Shown piece after piece: positions 7,621-16,333 of a DNA stretch of 34,144 bases (its first letter is position 1; each line of letters starts with the position of its first letter). Source of the stretch: Candidatus Hopanoidivorans cymbastelae (GTDB lineage Bacteria; Actinomycetota; Acidimicrobiia; Acidimicrobiales; Hopanoidiivorantaceae); the NCBI GenBank assembly GCA_028283145.1, contig JAPYNY010000048.1:1-34144 (forward strand), given 5' to 3'. The notes under the pieces were generated by a model. The model was not told the DNA's origin. It saw nothing but the letters and a program-made list of their open reading frames with translations, and searched no databases. A program made the position numbers and the translations under genes.

Positions 7621-10338
7621 CTAGCCTCGGTTGCGGCCTCCCCCTCGTCGGCGCAACTCGCCAGGCCCCAAGTCTCCATAGTCTTGTTCAATCTGGCGGT
7701 CAAACTCCCGGCCGAAGGAAACCTCACGACGATTGGATTCATCTGCTGAGTCGTCTGGCATGTAGATGTCATCTCCCTCGTCAAAATCCTCAGAGTCGTC
7801 CTCCGTGTCGTCGTCTTCTTCATAACCGAAAGCATCATCGGCACGACCGTCAGCGAAATCATCCGCTGAACCGACTTCGTCCACGAAGTCTTCGTCTTCC
7901 AAATCTTCGCCTTCGCGGTCGTCAGCACCAGCACCATCGCCAGATCGGTCGCGGTCGCCACCCCCACTGCCGCCACCGCCAGAGCCGCTTCGCATCTCCC
8001 TCACCTGCTCTTTGCTGGCCAAGCTCAGGCTGATGCGGTCGGCCTGGTCGTCTTCAACCGTCACATAAACCTCATCGCCCAGCGACAAGACTTCCTCCAC
8101 TCTGTCTAGCCGGCGCTTGCCGCCAAGCTTGGAGATGTGCAACAGCCCATCACGTCCGGGCAAGAAATTCACGAACGCCCCGAAGTTGGTGATGTTCACC
8201 ACCTTGCCCTGATAAACCCGCCCCATCTGAGGCGCAGGCGGGTTGACGATCAGCTCCACACGCTCTCTGGCGGCATCCACCTTGCTGCGATTGGGAGAGG
8301 TGATGGTCACCTTGGCGGTGCCGTCAGAGTCGTCCACATCAATCTCGGTGCCGGTCTCGTCTTGAAGCATGTTGATGACCCTGCCCTTGGGCCCGATTAT
8401 CTCACCGACCTTGTCGTTCGGCACCTCAAAAGTAACAATCTTGGGCGCATTCTCGCTCACATCGTCGCGCGGCGCAGGCAACGTGGCTTCCATCACATCC
8501 AAGATGGCAAGCCTGGCTGAGCGGGCCTGCGCCAAGGCGTCACCTAGAACTTGAGCGGGGATGCCGTCAATCTTGGTGTCTAGCTGGAGGGCGGTAACAT
8601 AATCGCGGGTGCCGGCCACTTTGAAGTCCATGTCGCCAAAGGCATCCTCGGCACCCAAAATGTCGGTGAGCGTGACGTATTGGCCTTCTTCATACACCAA
8701 GCCCATAGCTATGCCCGCGACAGGCATGATGATCGGCACGCCCGCATCCATCAGCGACAGACTTGAAGCGCACACCGAAGCCATGGAAGTTGAGCCGTTG
8801 GACGACAGAACTTCGGAAACCAGCCGCAGTGTGTAGGGGAAGTCGGCAAACGACGGGACGACGGGGAGCAGCGCCCGCTCAGCCAAAGCTCCGTGCCCGA
8901 TTTCGCGGCGCTTGGGGCCACGCATGAAGCCGGTCTCGCCCGTGGAGAAGGGCGGGAAGTTGTAGTGGTGGAGGTAGCGCTTGCGGTCCACTGGCTCAAT
9001 GGTGTCGATGATTTGATCCATCTTTTCGTTGCCCAGGGTGGCGATGTTGAGCACTTGCGTTTCACCCCGCTCAAACAAGCCCGAGCCGTGCGCCATCGGC
9101 AACACAGCCACCTCAGCTGAAAGCGGACGGATGTCGGCGGTGCTGCGTCCGTCAATGCGGATGCCATCGTTGACCACCCGGTGCCTGACAGCTTCTTTGG
9201 CGAGTGCGCGGACGGCCGCGCGGACTTGGCTTTCTGCTTCTTGGGCGTCCAACTCGTGCGCCTCGTGCTCTGGGGCGTGTGAGGCCGGGGTCGGGGCCGA
9301 GGCTGAGGCTTCGTCTTCGCCGCTGGTGCCGTCACCACTGGCAGCACCGGCACCGTTGCCGCCAGCACCAGCACCGCCTCCAGCCAATGCTTCAAGATCC
9401 AACCCCTCCATCACCTTGGCCACCAACTCATCGGTAGCTTTGGTTTTCTCGCTTCGGTCGCGGATTTGCTCAATCTCTGCAAGCTGGTCTCCTACTGCTT
9501 CGGCCACCGCACTATGGATTTCGTCCGAATAGTCGGTATGGGCAACGAACTCCATCGGCGGCTTGACGCCCACCGAGACTATCAGGCGGCGCTGCAGCGC
9601 CACAGCTTCGGTGATCCACTGCTTGGAGAGTTCCAGCCCTTCAGCCAGCACAGCTTCATCCACCAGCTCAGCCCCAGCCGCATACATCCGCCCTGCGTTT
9701 TCGGTGCCGCTGGCTTCCACCATCATGATGGCCACATCGCCGTCGTCCAGCAGTCGGCCAGCTACGACCATTTCAAATGAAGCCTCGTCTATCTCCTCAA
9801 AGGTGGGGTGCGGAATCCACTCGCCGTCGGTGGTGTGCGCCAAACGCACCGCCCCAACAGGCCCGCTGAAGGGGATGCCCGAAATGCTCAGCGCGGCCGA
9901 AGCTGCGTTGATGGCAGTTACGTCATAGGGATTTTCCTGGTCTGAACTGAGCACCAAGCCCACAATGTGAACGTCATTGCGAAAACCTTTGGGGAAGCAG
10001 GGGCGCAACGGGCGGTCGGTCAGCCGACAAGTGAGCGTGGCGGAATCAGAGGAGCGCCCCTCGCGGCGGAAGAAGGAGCCGGGGATTTTGCCCACCGCAT
10101 ACATCCGCTCTTCCATGTCTACCGTCAGCGGAAAAAAGTCAATCCCCTTGCGGGCGCTGACGGAAGCTGTAGCTGTTACTAGAACTTTGGTCTTGCCGAT
10201 GATGCCTACTACTGAGCCGTTGGCCATGTTGGCCAAACGCCCGCTTTCAAAACCGATTTCCTTACCATGTGCTCCGCTCACGGGAGCTGATACCGAAACA
10301 GCCTGTTTGGCGTGCGGTTCTTGTTGTGTTTGTGTCAT
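7621..10338 (-). CDS. pnp: Polyribonucleotide nucleotidyltransferase (PNPase)
   Basis: 905 aa, against about 700-750 for most. This 3'-5' phosphorolytic exoribonuclease degrades mRNA and maintains structured RNAs in the cytosol. Domains in order: RNase PH 1 (about 25-150, with the RNA-contacting FFRREGR at 89-95), the helical domain (about 240-315), RNase PH 2 (about 395-615, with catalytic GDMDFKVAGT near 568-577), KH (about 634-695, motif GEIIGPKGR) and S1 (about 705-773, GFGAF-like NFGAFV). Two unusual parts are a Gly/Ala/Glu-rich low-complexity insert at about 318-370 and a strongly acidic Asp/Glu/Gly tail from about 780. The rpsO-pnp order is a common bacterial arrangement. Fragments of this gene recur at 12958-13275 and 15955-16230. 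Confidence 0.96.
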   Translation of the reverse strand: MTQTQQEPHAKQAVSVSAPVSGAHGKEIGFESGRLANMANGSVVGIIGKTKVLVTATASVSARKGIDFFPLTVDMEERMYAVGKIPGSFFRREGRSSDSATLTCRLTDRPLRPCFPKGFRNDVHIVGLVLSSDQENPYDVTAINAASAALSISGIPFSGPVGAVRLAHTTDGEWIPHPTFEEIDEASFEMVVAGRLLDDGDVAIMMVEASGTENAGRMYAAGAELVDEAVLAEGLELSKQWITEAVALQRRLIVSVGVKPPMEFVAHTDYSDEIHSAVAEAVGDQLAEIEQIRDRSEKTKATDELVAKVMEGLDLEALAGGGAGAGGNGAGAASGDGTSGEDEASASAPTPASHAPEHEAHELDAQEAESQVRAAVRALAKEAVRHRVVNDGIRIDGRSTADIRPLSAEVAVLPMAHGSGLFERGETQVLNIATLGNEKMDQIIDTIEPVDRKRYLHHYNFPPFSTGETGFMRGPKRREIGHGALAERALLPVVPSFADFPYTLRLVSEVLSSNGSTSMASVCASSLSLMDAGVPIIMPVAGIAMGLVYEEGQYVTLTDILGAEDAFGDMDFKVAGTRDYVTALQLDTKIDGIPAQVLGDALAQARSARLAILDVMEATLPAPRDDVSENAPKIVTFEVPNDKVGEIIGPKGRVINMLQDETGTEIDVDDSDGTAKVTITSPNRSKVDAARERVELIVNPPAPQMGRVYQGKVVNITNFGAFVNFLPGRDGLLHISKLGGKRRLDRVEEVLSLGDEVYVTVEDDQADRISLSLASKEQVREMRSGSGGGGSGGGDRDRSGDGAGADDREGEDLEDEDFVDEVGSADDFADGRADDAFGYEEDDDTEDDSEDFDEGDDIYMPDDSADESNRREVSFGREFDRQIEQDYGDLGPGELRRRGGGRNRG

Positions 10339-10756
10339 TTTTATCTGTGTTTTCCTTTCGGAGGTGTTTCCTCCTGGTGTATTATGTGGATTTTATGTTT
10401 TGAAACTTCGTTGTTAGCCGCTGGGGTGTCGGGCCTCGTGGATGGTGATTATTCACACAGCGATTGTTGATGCCCCGGAAATGGGTTCTCCCACAGCTTT
10501 GTTCTTATTAATTTTTTCCTAACTCTTTTGCCCCGAATTCCTCAGACCTCACCTGCTACCGCAAAATTCCCAGACAATCTCACCGTCCAGTTGCCACTCC
10601 AAAATCTAAGGGGCGCGCTAGCAGCCCCGCGGCACACCAGCTTTCACCTGGATGGATATGTCTGCCCAAGTGGCTTTGTCTCCCAGATTGGCTGGGCAAC
10701 GTTTCAGTTGCGGTTGCGGCCGAACGCCCAATCGCCGTCGCCGGCATCTGCCCCAC
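10339..10756 (-). promoter_or_regulatory. rpsO-pnp intergenic leader with small hairpin
   Basis: A 418-bp stretch with no supported gene. Just upstream of pnp on the minus strand, GGAGG and CCTCC (10374-10370 and 10364-10360) can pair across AAACA, and a purine run AAAGGAAAA lies nearer the start. Leader hairpins upstream of pnp are known to mediate PNPase autoregulation in enterobacteria. Whether this one acts similarly is inference only. The stem is 5 bp and may be chance. Confidence 0.3.
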
Positions 10757-11026
10757 CTACCGCCGCAAGTTCAGCTTGTTTAAAATCTCCCTGTAACGCT
10801 CCACGTCAGACTTTTGCAAGTAGTTCAGCAGCCTGCGCCTGCGCCCTACCAGCATAAGCAGACCACGTCTGCTGTGGTGGTCTTTCGTGTGGGTTTGAAG
10901 GTGGTCGGTCAGATGGCGGATACGGCCGGTCAAAAGCGCAATCTGCACCTCAGGCGACCCTGTATCGTTTTCTGAGCGACGGAACTGTTCCACCGTCGCG
11001 GCTTTCCCTGGAAGATTTTCACTCAT
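10757..11026 (-). CDS. rpsO: 30S ribosomal protein S15
   Basis: 89 aa, the exact usual size. It binds 16S rRNA at the central domain and nucleates platform assembly. The family signature is complete: [40 protein letters not shown] and [16 protein letters not shown]. The ATG start at 11026 fits the family N-terminus. It is the first gene of the minus-strand run ending at moaC, and pnp follows after 418 bp. Confidence 0.97.
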   Translation of the reverse strand: MSENLPGKAATVEQFRRSENDTGSPEVQIALLTGRIRHLTDHLQTHTKDHHSRRGLLMLVGRRRRLLNYLQKSDVERYREILNKLNLRR

Positions 11027-11159
11027 AAGTCAAACACCAGTCTAGCAAGATACTGCGACTTTGCCACCCCGAGCAATGGAAGCCCCCTGCCACGCCTGCC
11101 GTTAAGCGGAAGCCTCCTCTGCCAATCACCAGCTAGTTCAAGCCTGCAAGACTGCTTGC

Positions 11160-11750
11160 CTAGTTTACCCTGTCGCCTGTGTCAGCATAGGCAAAGCAAT
11201 GTCTCTGGTTAGGGCCAACGCGAACATCTACTATTGGTCTCGCGAATTTGAAGCCTGCGCCAGATCGGGCAGTCAGATCGTCGTCTATGTCAAAAAACTT
11301 GTTTTTGGTCTCAAACAAAAGCTCGTCGCCTGCCTCATTGGAAGCAGCAGAAATAGCCTCAACGCTGCCTGTCTCAAGCTCAGCCTTATCCCGCACAAGA
11401 CTAATTTCATCAGCATCAATGATTCCATCGTTGTCAATGCTGGCCGTCCACACACAAACCGGCACACAACCAAATCTGGCCGAAGTTTTGCCAGCATTCC
11501 TACCCTTCTCACCATTGGCTGCCAAGATCGGGTCATAGATTTCAACATCAGTACAGCATGGTCTATCTAAAGATAATGCGCTATTTGCCGAGCTAACAGA
11601 TTCAAAGTAGCGAGGACAAGGCTCTTCTTCTTCTGTGCCGTTTGAACTGGTGATGTTTGCAATGATCAAAGCCAAAAATGCACTGGCAACTAGAGCCACG
11701 AACGCTACCGTCGCGACAGCGGTTCTCGTTTTCAAATTGATTGTTTTCAA
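11160..11750 (-). CDS. Membrane-anchored four-cysteine family protein, copy A
   Basis: 196 aa. The start is TTG at 11750, where GCAATCAT-TTG-AAA matches the start region of the copy at 12226-12879. Residues about 10-32 (VATVAFVALVASAFLALIIA) are one membrane helix, probably an uncleaved anchor with the rest outside. The outer part has the family pattern: CCTDVEIYDPILAANGEKG, FGCVPVCVW, a variable acidic segment, a LLFET..FFD block and VRVGPNQRHCFAY..GDRV at the end. Its N-terminus differs from the four pilin-like copies further right, but the C-terminal domain is the same family. I recognise no described family. The cysteines suggest disulphides in an extracytoplasmic domain. Confidence 0.75.
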   Translation of the reverse strand: MKTINLKTRTAVATVAFVALVASAFLALIIANITSSNGTEEEEPCPRYFESVSSANSALSLDRPCCTDVEIYDPILAANGEKGRNAGKTSARFGCVPVCVWTASIDNDGIIDADEISLVRDKAELETGSVEAISAASNEAGDELLFETKNKFFDIDDDLTARSGAGFKFARPIVDVRVGPNQRHCFAYADTGDRVN

Positions 11751-12225
11751 ATGATTGCATCTCTTGTCATCTAGATGCCCTGCCGAAGCTCGGCAGATTG
11801 ACTGAACGCAGCATCAGTAGCAACTTCTGCTGTGGCTATATTGGTGATTAACATAGATTTGCATTTCCACTTTATCATATATGGTTATCATATATTATTT
11901 TAATATATTGCCTTGGCAGTCGCTGAAACTCCTCTAGCCAGTCCTGATTAAATACCCAGAACGCACGCCCCTACACCAAAAAATTCTCCTTAAGACCGCA
12001 CCGCACCGGCAAAAGCTCTTGCTCGCTGCCAGCAACTCCCCTCCTTCAAAACAAATCTAAAAACTTACACAACCTGCAACGCCAACTCCCCAGCCAAAGC
12101 GATCGGACATCAACCCGCACTCCGACTTCAGCGTCTAGGGGAATATCTCAGTTTCCAGCTTTCCAAATCATCACCTCCACCGCCAGCACCGTCCCCCTCA
12201 CCCTCCTTACAGCCCTATCATCAAG
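11751..12225. other. Intergenic region with AT-rich promoter-like tract
   Basis: Between the two copies of the four-cysteine gene. 11865-11915 is very AT-rich (repeated ATCATATAT and TTTTAATATATTG) and lies about 120-160 bp upstream of copy A, so it probably holds its promoter. From 11940 to 12225 I see no gene or clear hairpin; it is the downstream region of copy B. Confidence 0.4.
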
Positions 12226-12879
12226 TCACCCATGACTTTGGCTCGTCTCCCTGCTATGAGCAGAGATGTTTTCTCTGGTGGAGTTAGCTGAAGCCCTATG
12301 GGTTGTTGAAGCAAAAACCCTGTCGCCTCTGACATCATAGGCTAAGCAATCTCTCTGGTTAGGGGCAACACGAACTTGTGCTATTCCGATCGCGAATCTG
12401 AAACCTGCGCCAGAGGTAGCAGTCAGATCATCGTCTATGTCAAAAAACTTGGTTTCGGTCTCAAACAAAAGCTCGTCGCCTGCCTCATTGGAAGCAGCAG
12501 AAATAGCCTCAACGCTGCCAGTCTCAAGCTCTGCTTTATCCAGCACAAGACTAATTTCATCAATGTCAATGATACCATCGTTGTCAACACTGGCCGTCCA
12601 CACACAAACCGGCACACAACCAACTTTTACCGAAGTCTTACCAGCGTTCCTGCCCTTCTCACCATTGGCTGCCAAGATTGGGTCATAGATCTCAACACTA
12701 GTACAGCATGGTAGATAGATTATGCTATCTGCCGAGCTAGCAGATTCAAAGTAGCGAGGACAGGGCCCTGCTTCCTCTGTGCCGTTTGAACTGGTGGTGT
12801 TTGCAATGATCAAAGCCAAAAATGCACTGGCAACTAGAGCCACGAACGCTACCGTCGCGACAACGACTCTTGCTTTCAA
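12226..12879 (-). CDS. Membrane-anchored four-cysteine family protein, copy B
   Basis: 217 aa from TTG at 12879. An ATG at 12903 is in frame, but the strong AAGGAGG lies inside that extension, 6 bases before the TTG, which therefore is the likely start. The first residues are KARVVVATVAFVALVAS, a membrane helix. The protein is close to copy A throughout: CTSVEIYDPILAANGEKG, GCVPVCVW, ELLFETETKFFDIDDDL, VRVAPNQRDCLAY. All paralogues stop within a few residues of GD-V, but this copy has lost that stop and reads on for about 27 residues (ASTTHRASANSTRENISAHS and so on) of unrelated sequence. It probably still makes a protein, though the tail suggests decay. Confidence 0.7.
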   Translation of the reverse strand: MKARVVVATVAFVALVASAFLALIIANTTSSNGTEEAGPCPRYFESASSADSIIYLPCCTSVEIYDPILAANGEKGRNAGKTSVKVGCVPVCVWTASVDNDGIIDIDEISLVLDKAELETGSVEAISAASNEAGDELLFETETKFFDIDDDLTATSGAGFRFAIGIAQVRVAPNQRDCLAYDVRGDRVFASTTHRASANSTRENISAHSRETSQSHG

Positions 12880-12957
12880 ATGACTGCCTCCTTCATTATT
12901 CATAAACCCTGCTTGAGCAAAACTTTTCTGTCGGCAGGCTTTCAGCCAGCCAGGCTT

Positions 12958-13275
12958 CCCTTTCCACTGACACCTTTGACCTCATAAGGATTTTCATAGT
13001 CTAAACCTAACACCAAAGCCGCCGTGAGCATTTTTGTGAAAGCCTTTATGAAACAAGGGCGTAACGGGTAGTAGGTGAGGCCGACTTGTGAGTGTGGCGA
13101 AATCAATGGAGTGCTCCTCGCTTTGAAAGAGGGAACTGGGGATTTTGCCTATTGCATGCATCCGCACTTCTATGCCCCCTATCAGTGAAAAGTCAATCTC
13201 ATTTTGGGCGTTGATTGAAGCTGCAGCCATTCCCAGAGCTTTGGTCTTGTAGATGATGCCAGCCTCCACGCCCTT
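12958..13275 (-). pseudogene. Fragment of pnp (N-terminal RNase PH region)
   Basis: Minus-strand translation gives GIIYKTKALGMAAASINA, IDFSLIGGIEVRMHAIGKIP, SSLFQSEEHSIDFATLTSRP and FHKGFHKNAH. These align with PNPase residues about 44-125 (GIIGKTKVLVTATASVSA, IDFFPLTVDMEERMYAVGKI, FFRREGRSSDSATLT, FPKGFRNDVH). Frame breaks occur near TLTSRP and the catalytic part is missing. The match is well below identity, so the duplication is old or came from another strain. It lies just upstream of the pilin-like copy at 13334. Confidence 0.85.
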
Positions 13276-13333
13276 AGCCGCCTTAGCTAATCATCCGTTC
13301 TCCCGGGCTGAAAAGCTATGTCAGTAGCACCCA

Positions 13334-13966
13334 TTGCACTTTCTCTGTCTCCAAATTCCCAAGACAATAAATAGTTCATTAATAGCCTTAGCAACTGCTA
13401 TAGCATTCCGCCAGGCATCTGCTGTGCGTGTGCGCACAGCCGACGAACGAGGCATCACCCTCCAAACACTCATCGTCACCGCCGTGCTCGTGCTCATGGC
13501 AGTAGCCGCCGGCGTGGTCATCGTGGCCATCACCAACAGCGCCTCAGACGACCTGGAAGAACAATCCACTAGCATCGATGGCAACTGCAATCCAGTTGAG
13601 GTCTTTGACCCTACTATCGCTTCAAGAAACATCAAAGGCACCAATGCTGGTCAGGAAGGCAGTGCTATCGGTTGCATTCCCGTCTGTATCTTCAAAGCAA
13701 GTGATGCGAGCGGGGAAATCGCAGCAGGTGAAATAGATTTTATGCGTTCGCAAGCGTCACTTGCAGCTGGGACAGGCACAGCAACAGACGGTGTAAAGGT
13801 TGGGCAGGAGTTTTTGTTTGAAGAGCCCAAGAAGCTATTTACTGCTGGTGATATTGCAGGCACTTCAGGTTTCAGGTTTAAATCTCCGATTGCCGAAGTT
13901 CGCGTCACTGCAGATCAACGTCAATGCCTTCCTTATGATTCCAGAGACGAAGTAGTCTTAAGCTAG
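13334..13966 (+). CDS. Pilin-like four-cysteine protein, cassette 1 (5' end displaced)
   Basis: 210 aa from TTG at 13334, but that start is doubtful. The DNA shared with the other three pilin-like copies begins only at 13381. Before it the sequence is unrelated, with no AAGGAG and no MLxxxxxACL start. An in-frame GTG near 13424 (VRVRTADERG) is an alternative. RGITLQTLIVTAVLVLMAVA forms a membrane helix with a type IV pilin-like G-I-T-L entry but no Glu at position 5. The outer domain has CNPVEVFDPTIAS, IGCIPVCIF, EIDFMRSQ, FLFEEPKKLF and IAEVRVTADQRQCLPY. It may be a silent donor cassette or a pseudogene. Confidence 0.65.
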   Translation: MHFLCLQIPKTINSSLIALATAIAFRQASAVRVRTADERGITLQTLIVTAVLVLMAVAAGVVIVAITNSASDDLEEQSTSIDGNCNPVEVFDPTIASRNIKGTNAGQEGSAIGCIPVCIFKASDASGEIAAGEIDFMRSQASLAAGTGTATDGVKVGQEFLFEEPKKLFTAGDIAGTSGFRFKSPIAEVRVTADQRQCLPYDSRDEVVLS

Positions 13967-14010
13967 GCAAACTAGCATTCTTTTGGCTTGAGATAGCCAG
14001 TTGCAGCAAA

Positions 14011-14040
14011 TGAGCTCCTTGCCGTGAGGCAAGGGGCTCA
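14011..14040 (+). terminator. Hairpin terminator after cassette 1
   Basis: TGAGCTCCTTGCC and GGCAAGGGGCTCA pair over 13 bases (one G-T pair) around the loop GTGA. CATCCTTAT follows, only weakly T-rich. The same hairpin, with compensating changes, follows three other pilin-like copies. Confidence 0.75.
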
Positions 14041-14149
14041 TCCTTATACCCAGAACTAGATGAGTGGATGACTGGCAAACGTGGCCACTTGCGCAGCGGT
14101 TGGCATCGTGAACAAGTCCAAAGTTTTGGGGTGGGGGAGGGTATAGCAA

Positions 14150-14530
14150 ACAGGAATAAACGATTAGTTAGATGTAGGTGAGTTGTTTGCCTGTGAGTTA
14201 TCGGGCTATGTGTCGTATCTGATGGAAGGCGGCTGTCGTCAGGGGTTTTCCAGCTTGCGAATTCGCTGACGTATCTGGCGAGGTGTTTGGTGGTCATGTG
14301 GTAGCAAAGTGCCACAACTGGCATCGTTTGAACAAAACCCACACAATTCGAAAGTGCGCTAGGACTCGGACGCAGTTCGCCTGTGTAGTACGACACCGTA
14401 GCTTGCTGATATTGCTCTGACAGAGCTGTGCAGGAGCGGTGCTCGTCAGGGGATAACTCCAAAATGCTGACGCCTTCAAGCCGTGCAGCCCACCGGCCTG
14501 CTTGATGACATCCCCCTTCCATAGGACCTT
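14150..14530 (-). mobile_element. Internally deleted IS1595-family remnant
   Basis: On the minus strand the element's first codons (GGGCTGCACGGC...GTCAGCATTTTGGAGTTATCCC, as at 23640-23680) join directly to the transposase C-terminal part. There DEHRSCTALSEQYQQATVSY, then HLARYVSEFAS and an end resembling the Q-L-T-Y end of other copies can be read. The zinc finger, helix-turn-helix and first catalytic region are absent. The junction sits at GACGAGCACC. It is a non-autonomous deletion derivative. Confidence 0.75.
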
Positions 14531-14648
14531 TATGTGCCTGACATTCCTACCCCACTCAAAGCCCGCCATCACTCCAAAACCGCAAGCAAGGTATGCTGTC
14601 AGCTATTTTTGCTTGTGCGCGCCCGGTTTTTCTCTTTGTTTCAACCCG
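14486..14648 (-). repeat. Flank shared with 19456-19628, copy 1
   Basis: About 160 bp downstream of the YaaA-like gene (GCAGCCCACCGGCCTG...CCTTTATGTGCCTGACAT) recurs with moderate divergence at 19456-19628, downstream of the second YaaA-like gene. It overlaps the IS tip at 14486-14530. It shows that gene and flank were duplicated together. Confidence 0.8.
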
Positions 14649-14649
14649 C

Positions 14650-15417
14650 TTAATCGGGCAGTCCTTTACTACAACGTTGAGGGTCTTCGGCTAGAGCCTC
14701 GGCGCATTCATAGTGCCAGTTGGTTTGTCTGCGTGTTTCAAACTTGCATAGATCATAGTTTGGGGCCGCACGCAGATGCTTAGATACGTGGCAGATGATG
14801 CGGCTGGCTTGGACGTTCTCTGTCAGTTCACAGAACCAACACACATACTTGAGGCCAGCCAACAAAACGACAGGCCCCTCAACGTCATCGGGAAGCATGT
14901 TTATGTCTTTAGTGGGGTCAATGTCACTTTGCTTCACTATCTCATAGGGTTCCACGCTAGGGCTGGATCCAAAAGCCATTTTGCAGGCTGGAATCATGAA
15001 GTCTGACCTGACCAAGCCCATGCCTAGAGACAGAACATAAAAGTTCTTCGGGCCGAAAGCATCGGTCAGCAATGAGTAGGGCTTTGGTGTGTACAACCTG
15101 TAAGCAGGAAGCAACTTAGGACACTTACTATAGTCCGCAGCAAGATTGCATGCTTGATCTGATGGGTCAGACAATTGAGCCTTCAACAGTTCCTTGGCAT
15201 CGCTGATACTAGGATTATGCTTCAGATTGTAGATAATCACTTCTTCACGCCAAGTTCTATCGGTGCCAGGAACGTTGTCATCGGGGTGGACGCAATGGAC
15301 GCCAGGTTTAGGAGGCACTTCATTTGGGCGGGCAACGAACTTCACCTCTTGCCCTTCTGGTGTTAGCATCTTTCTCGACCTGTCCATGCGCTTTGCGCAC
15401 TGCATTACCACAATCAT
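14650..15417 (-). CDS. YaaA/DUF6884-like protein, copy 1
   Basis: 255 aa. ATG at 15417 follows AAAGGAGGG with good spacing. The N-terminus MIVVMQCAKRM and the block LYTPKPYSLLTDAFGPKNFY, then VLSLGMGLVRSDFMIPACKM, resemble DUF6884/YaaA-superfamily proteins, in which a Cys-Lys-Arg start and a GxGL(I/V)xxD motif are typical. These families are often found in mobile and defence contexts and some relate to nucleobase or base-modification enzymes; the activity here is unknown. The middle (about 45-75) holds TWREEVIIYNLKHNPSISDA, and the C-terminal third is Cys/His-rich (VCWFCELTENVQASRIICHV). IS1595 debris lies on both sides, so it looks like cargo. Its paralogue is at 19629-20399. Confidence 0.65.
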   Translation of the reverse strand: MIVVMQCAKRMDRSRKMLTPEGQEVKFVARPNEVPPKPGVHCVHPDDNVPGTDRTWREEVIIYNLKHNPSISDAKELLKAQLSDPSDQACNLAADYSKCPKLLPAYRLYTPKPYSLLTDAFGPKNFYVLSLGMGLVRSDFMIPACKMAFGSSPSVEPYEIVKQSDIDPTKDINMLPDDVEGPVVLLAGLKYVCWFCELTENVQASRIICHVSKHLRAAPNYDLCKFETRRQTNWHYECAEALAEDPQRCSKGLPD

Positions 15418-15458
15418 TTCAAACCCTCCTTTGTTTTCATATTCGTTTGGCTAGCGTC

Positions 15459-15900
15459 TCAAGAATACAATAGCCGGGTGTCGCATGCTTCGCCTATGTA
15501 CCCCAAGTTCCGAAACTCTGATTGACGCCACCTTTGTGCCCTAGGCTGAAGTGCCCGAGCCATTGCGGGGAGGAGTGTGTCAAGCGACGAATTTTCGTAG
15601 TTACTGAGCAGGGCGATGGAATTCAGCTCAATCACTAGACAAAGGCTGTGGCAACTAGCCGGGCCGTCAATGGCCAGCCAAAGTAATTCCGTCTCACTTG
15701 GCGTAACACGCACCGTCCGCTCCATCGGCCATTCGGCTTTGCGGATTGTTTTTCGAGGCTGACTTGCCTGCCCTACAAGATGAGACAGATGCCAAGCAGA
15801 TTTCATGGTGATGCTCAGAATCTCAGGCTAGTTTTCTACTGGACACTCCTTTGAAGTTGATCGCCATCACACAAATAAACTCCAACCACAAGCGAACCCC
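15459..15900 (-). mobile_element. IS1595-family remnant fused to decayed sequence
   Basis: Minus-strand translation around 15900-15823 gives VIETGVRLWLEFICVMAINF then KGVSSRKLA. This matches the transposase helix-turn-helix region of better copies (SSKIGVRKWLVAIYLMTTNL, KGVSSRKLARDLG). The rest, to 15459, is decayed sequence with no gene; parts of it recur at 20463-20640. It lies 5' of the YaaA-like gene. Confidence 0.7.
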
Positions 15901-15954
15901 AGTTTCGATGACTGCATCACAGAGCCCTTCTTGCCGGAAAAGAACACACGGCAT

Positions 15955-16230
15955 TACTAGCAGACTTTCCCTTTCCACTGACACTTTGAGTTCACAGGAC
16001 TTTTGCTGACGGTCGGTCAGCCGACTGGTAGTGTGGCAGAACCAGTGGAACGCTCCTAAGTTGAAAAAGGAGCCGAGGATTTTATCCACCGCATAGGTCC
16101 GACTTCTTTGTCCACCGTTAGCGAAAAAGTCAATCCTCTTTCAAGCGTTGATTGAAGCTGCAGATGCTAGTAAGACCTTGGTCTTGCCAATGATGCCGAC
16201 CAGTGTGCCGTTGAACGCTTAGCAAATCAT
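15955..16230 (-). pseudogene. Second fragment of pnp
   Basis: 16230-15955 read on the minus strand resembles pnp 10225-10010: the DNA TTGGTCTTGCCAATGATGCC, then GTCAATCC..., and AVDKILGSFFNLG at protein level against AVGKIPGSFFRRE. Several bases are lost and frames shift. It shares with the fragment at 12958 the adjoining sequence CCCTTTCCACTGACAC, which is not in pnp, so both come from one earlier duplication. It abuts the terminator of the pilin-like gene at 16334. Confidence 0.82.
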
Positions 16231-16258
16231 AGACTCTCTCGGCCCGGAAGTAAAAAGT

Positions 16259-16290
16259 ATGAGCCCCCTGCCTCACGGCAGAGGGCTCAT
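16259..16290 (-). terminator. Hairpin terminator after cassette 2
   Basis: ATGAGCCCCCTGCC and GGCAGAGGGCTCAT pair around TCAC with one mismatch. On the minus strand the stem is followed by ACTTTTTAC, so it is a good intrinsic terminator about 45 bases after the stop of the pilin-like gene. Confidence 0.88.
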
Positions 16291-16333
16291 TTGCTACAGC
16301 CGGACTAACTCAAGCCCATGCTTAGTGGTTGAT

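Noticed and set aside
10528..10857. Plus-strand frame across the rpsO-pnp spacer
   Set aside because: It is antisense to the end of rpsO and has no start signal or family resemblance.
13905..14522. Minus-strand frame of 205 codons as a gene
   Set aside because: Its readable part is the deleted IS1595 transposase C-terminus and the rest overlaps the terminator and end of cassette 1.
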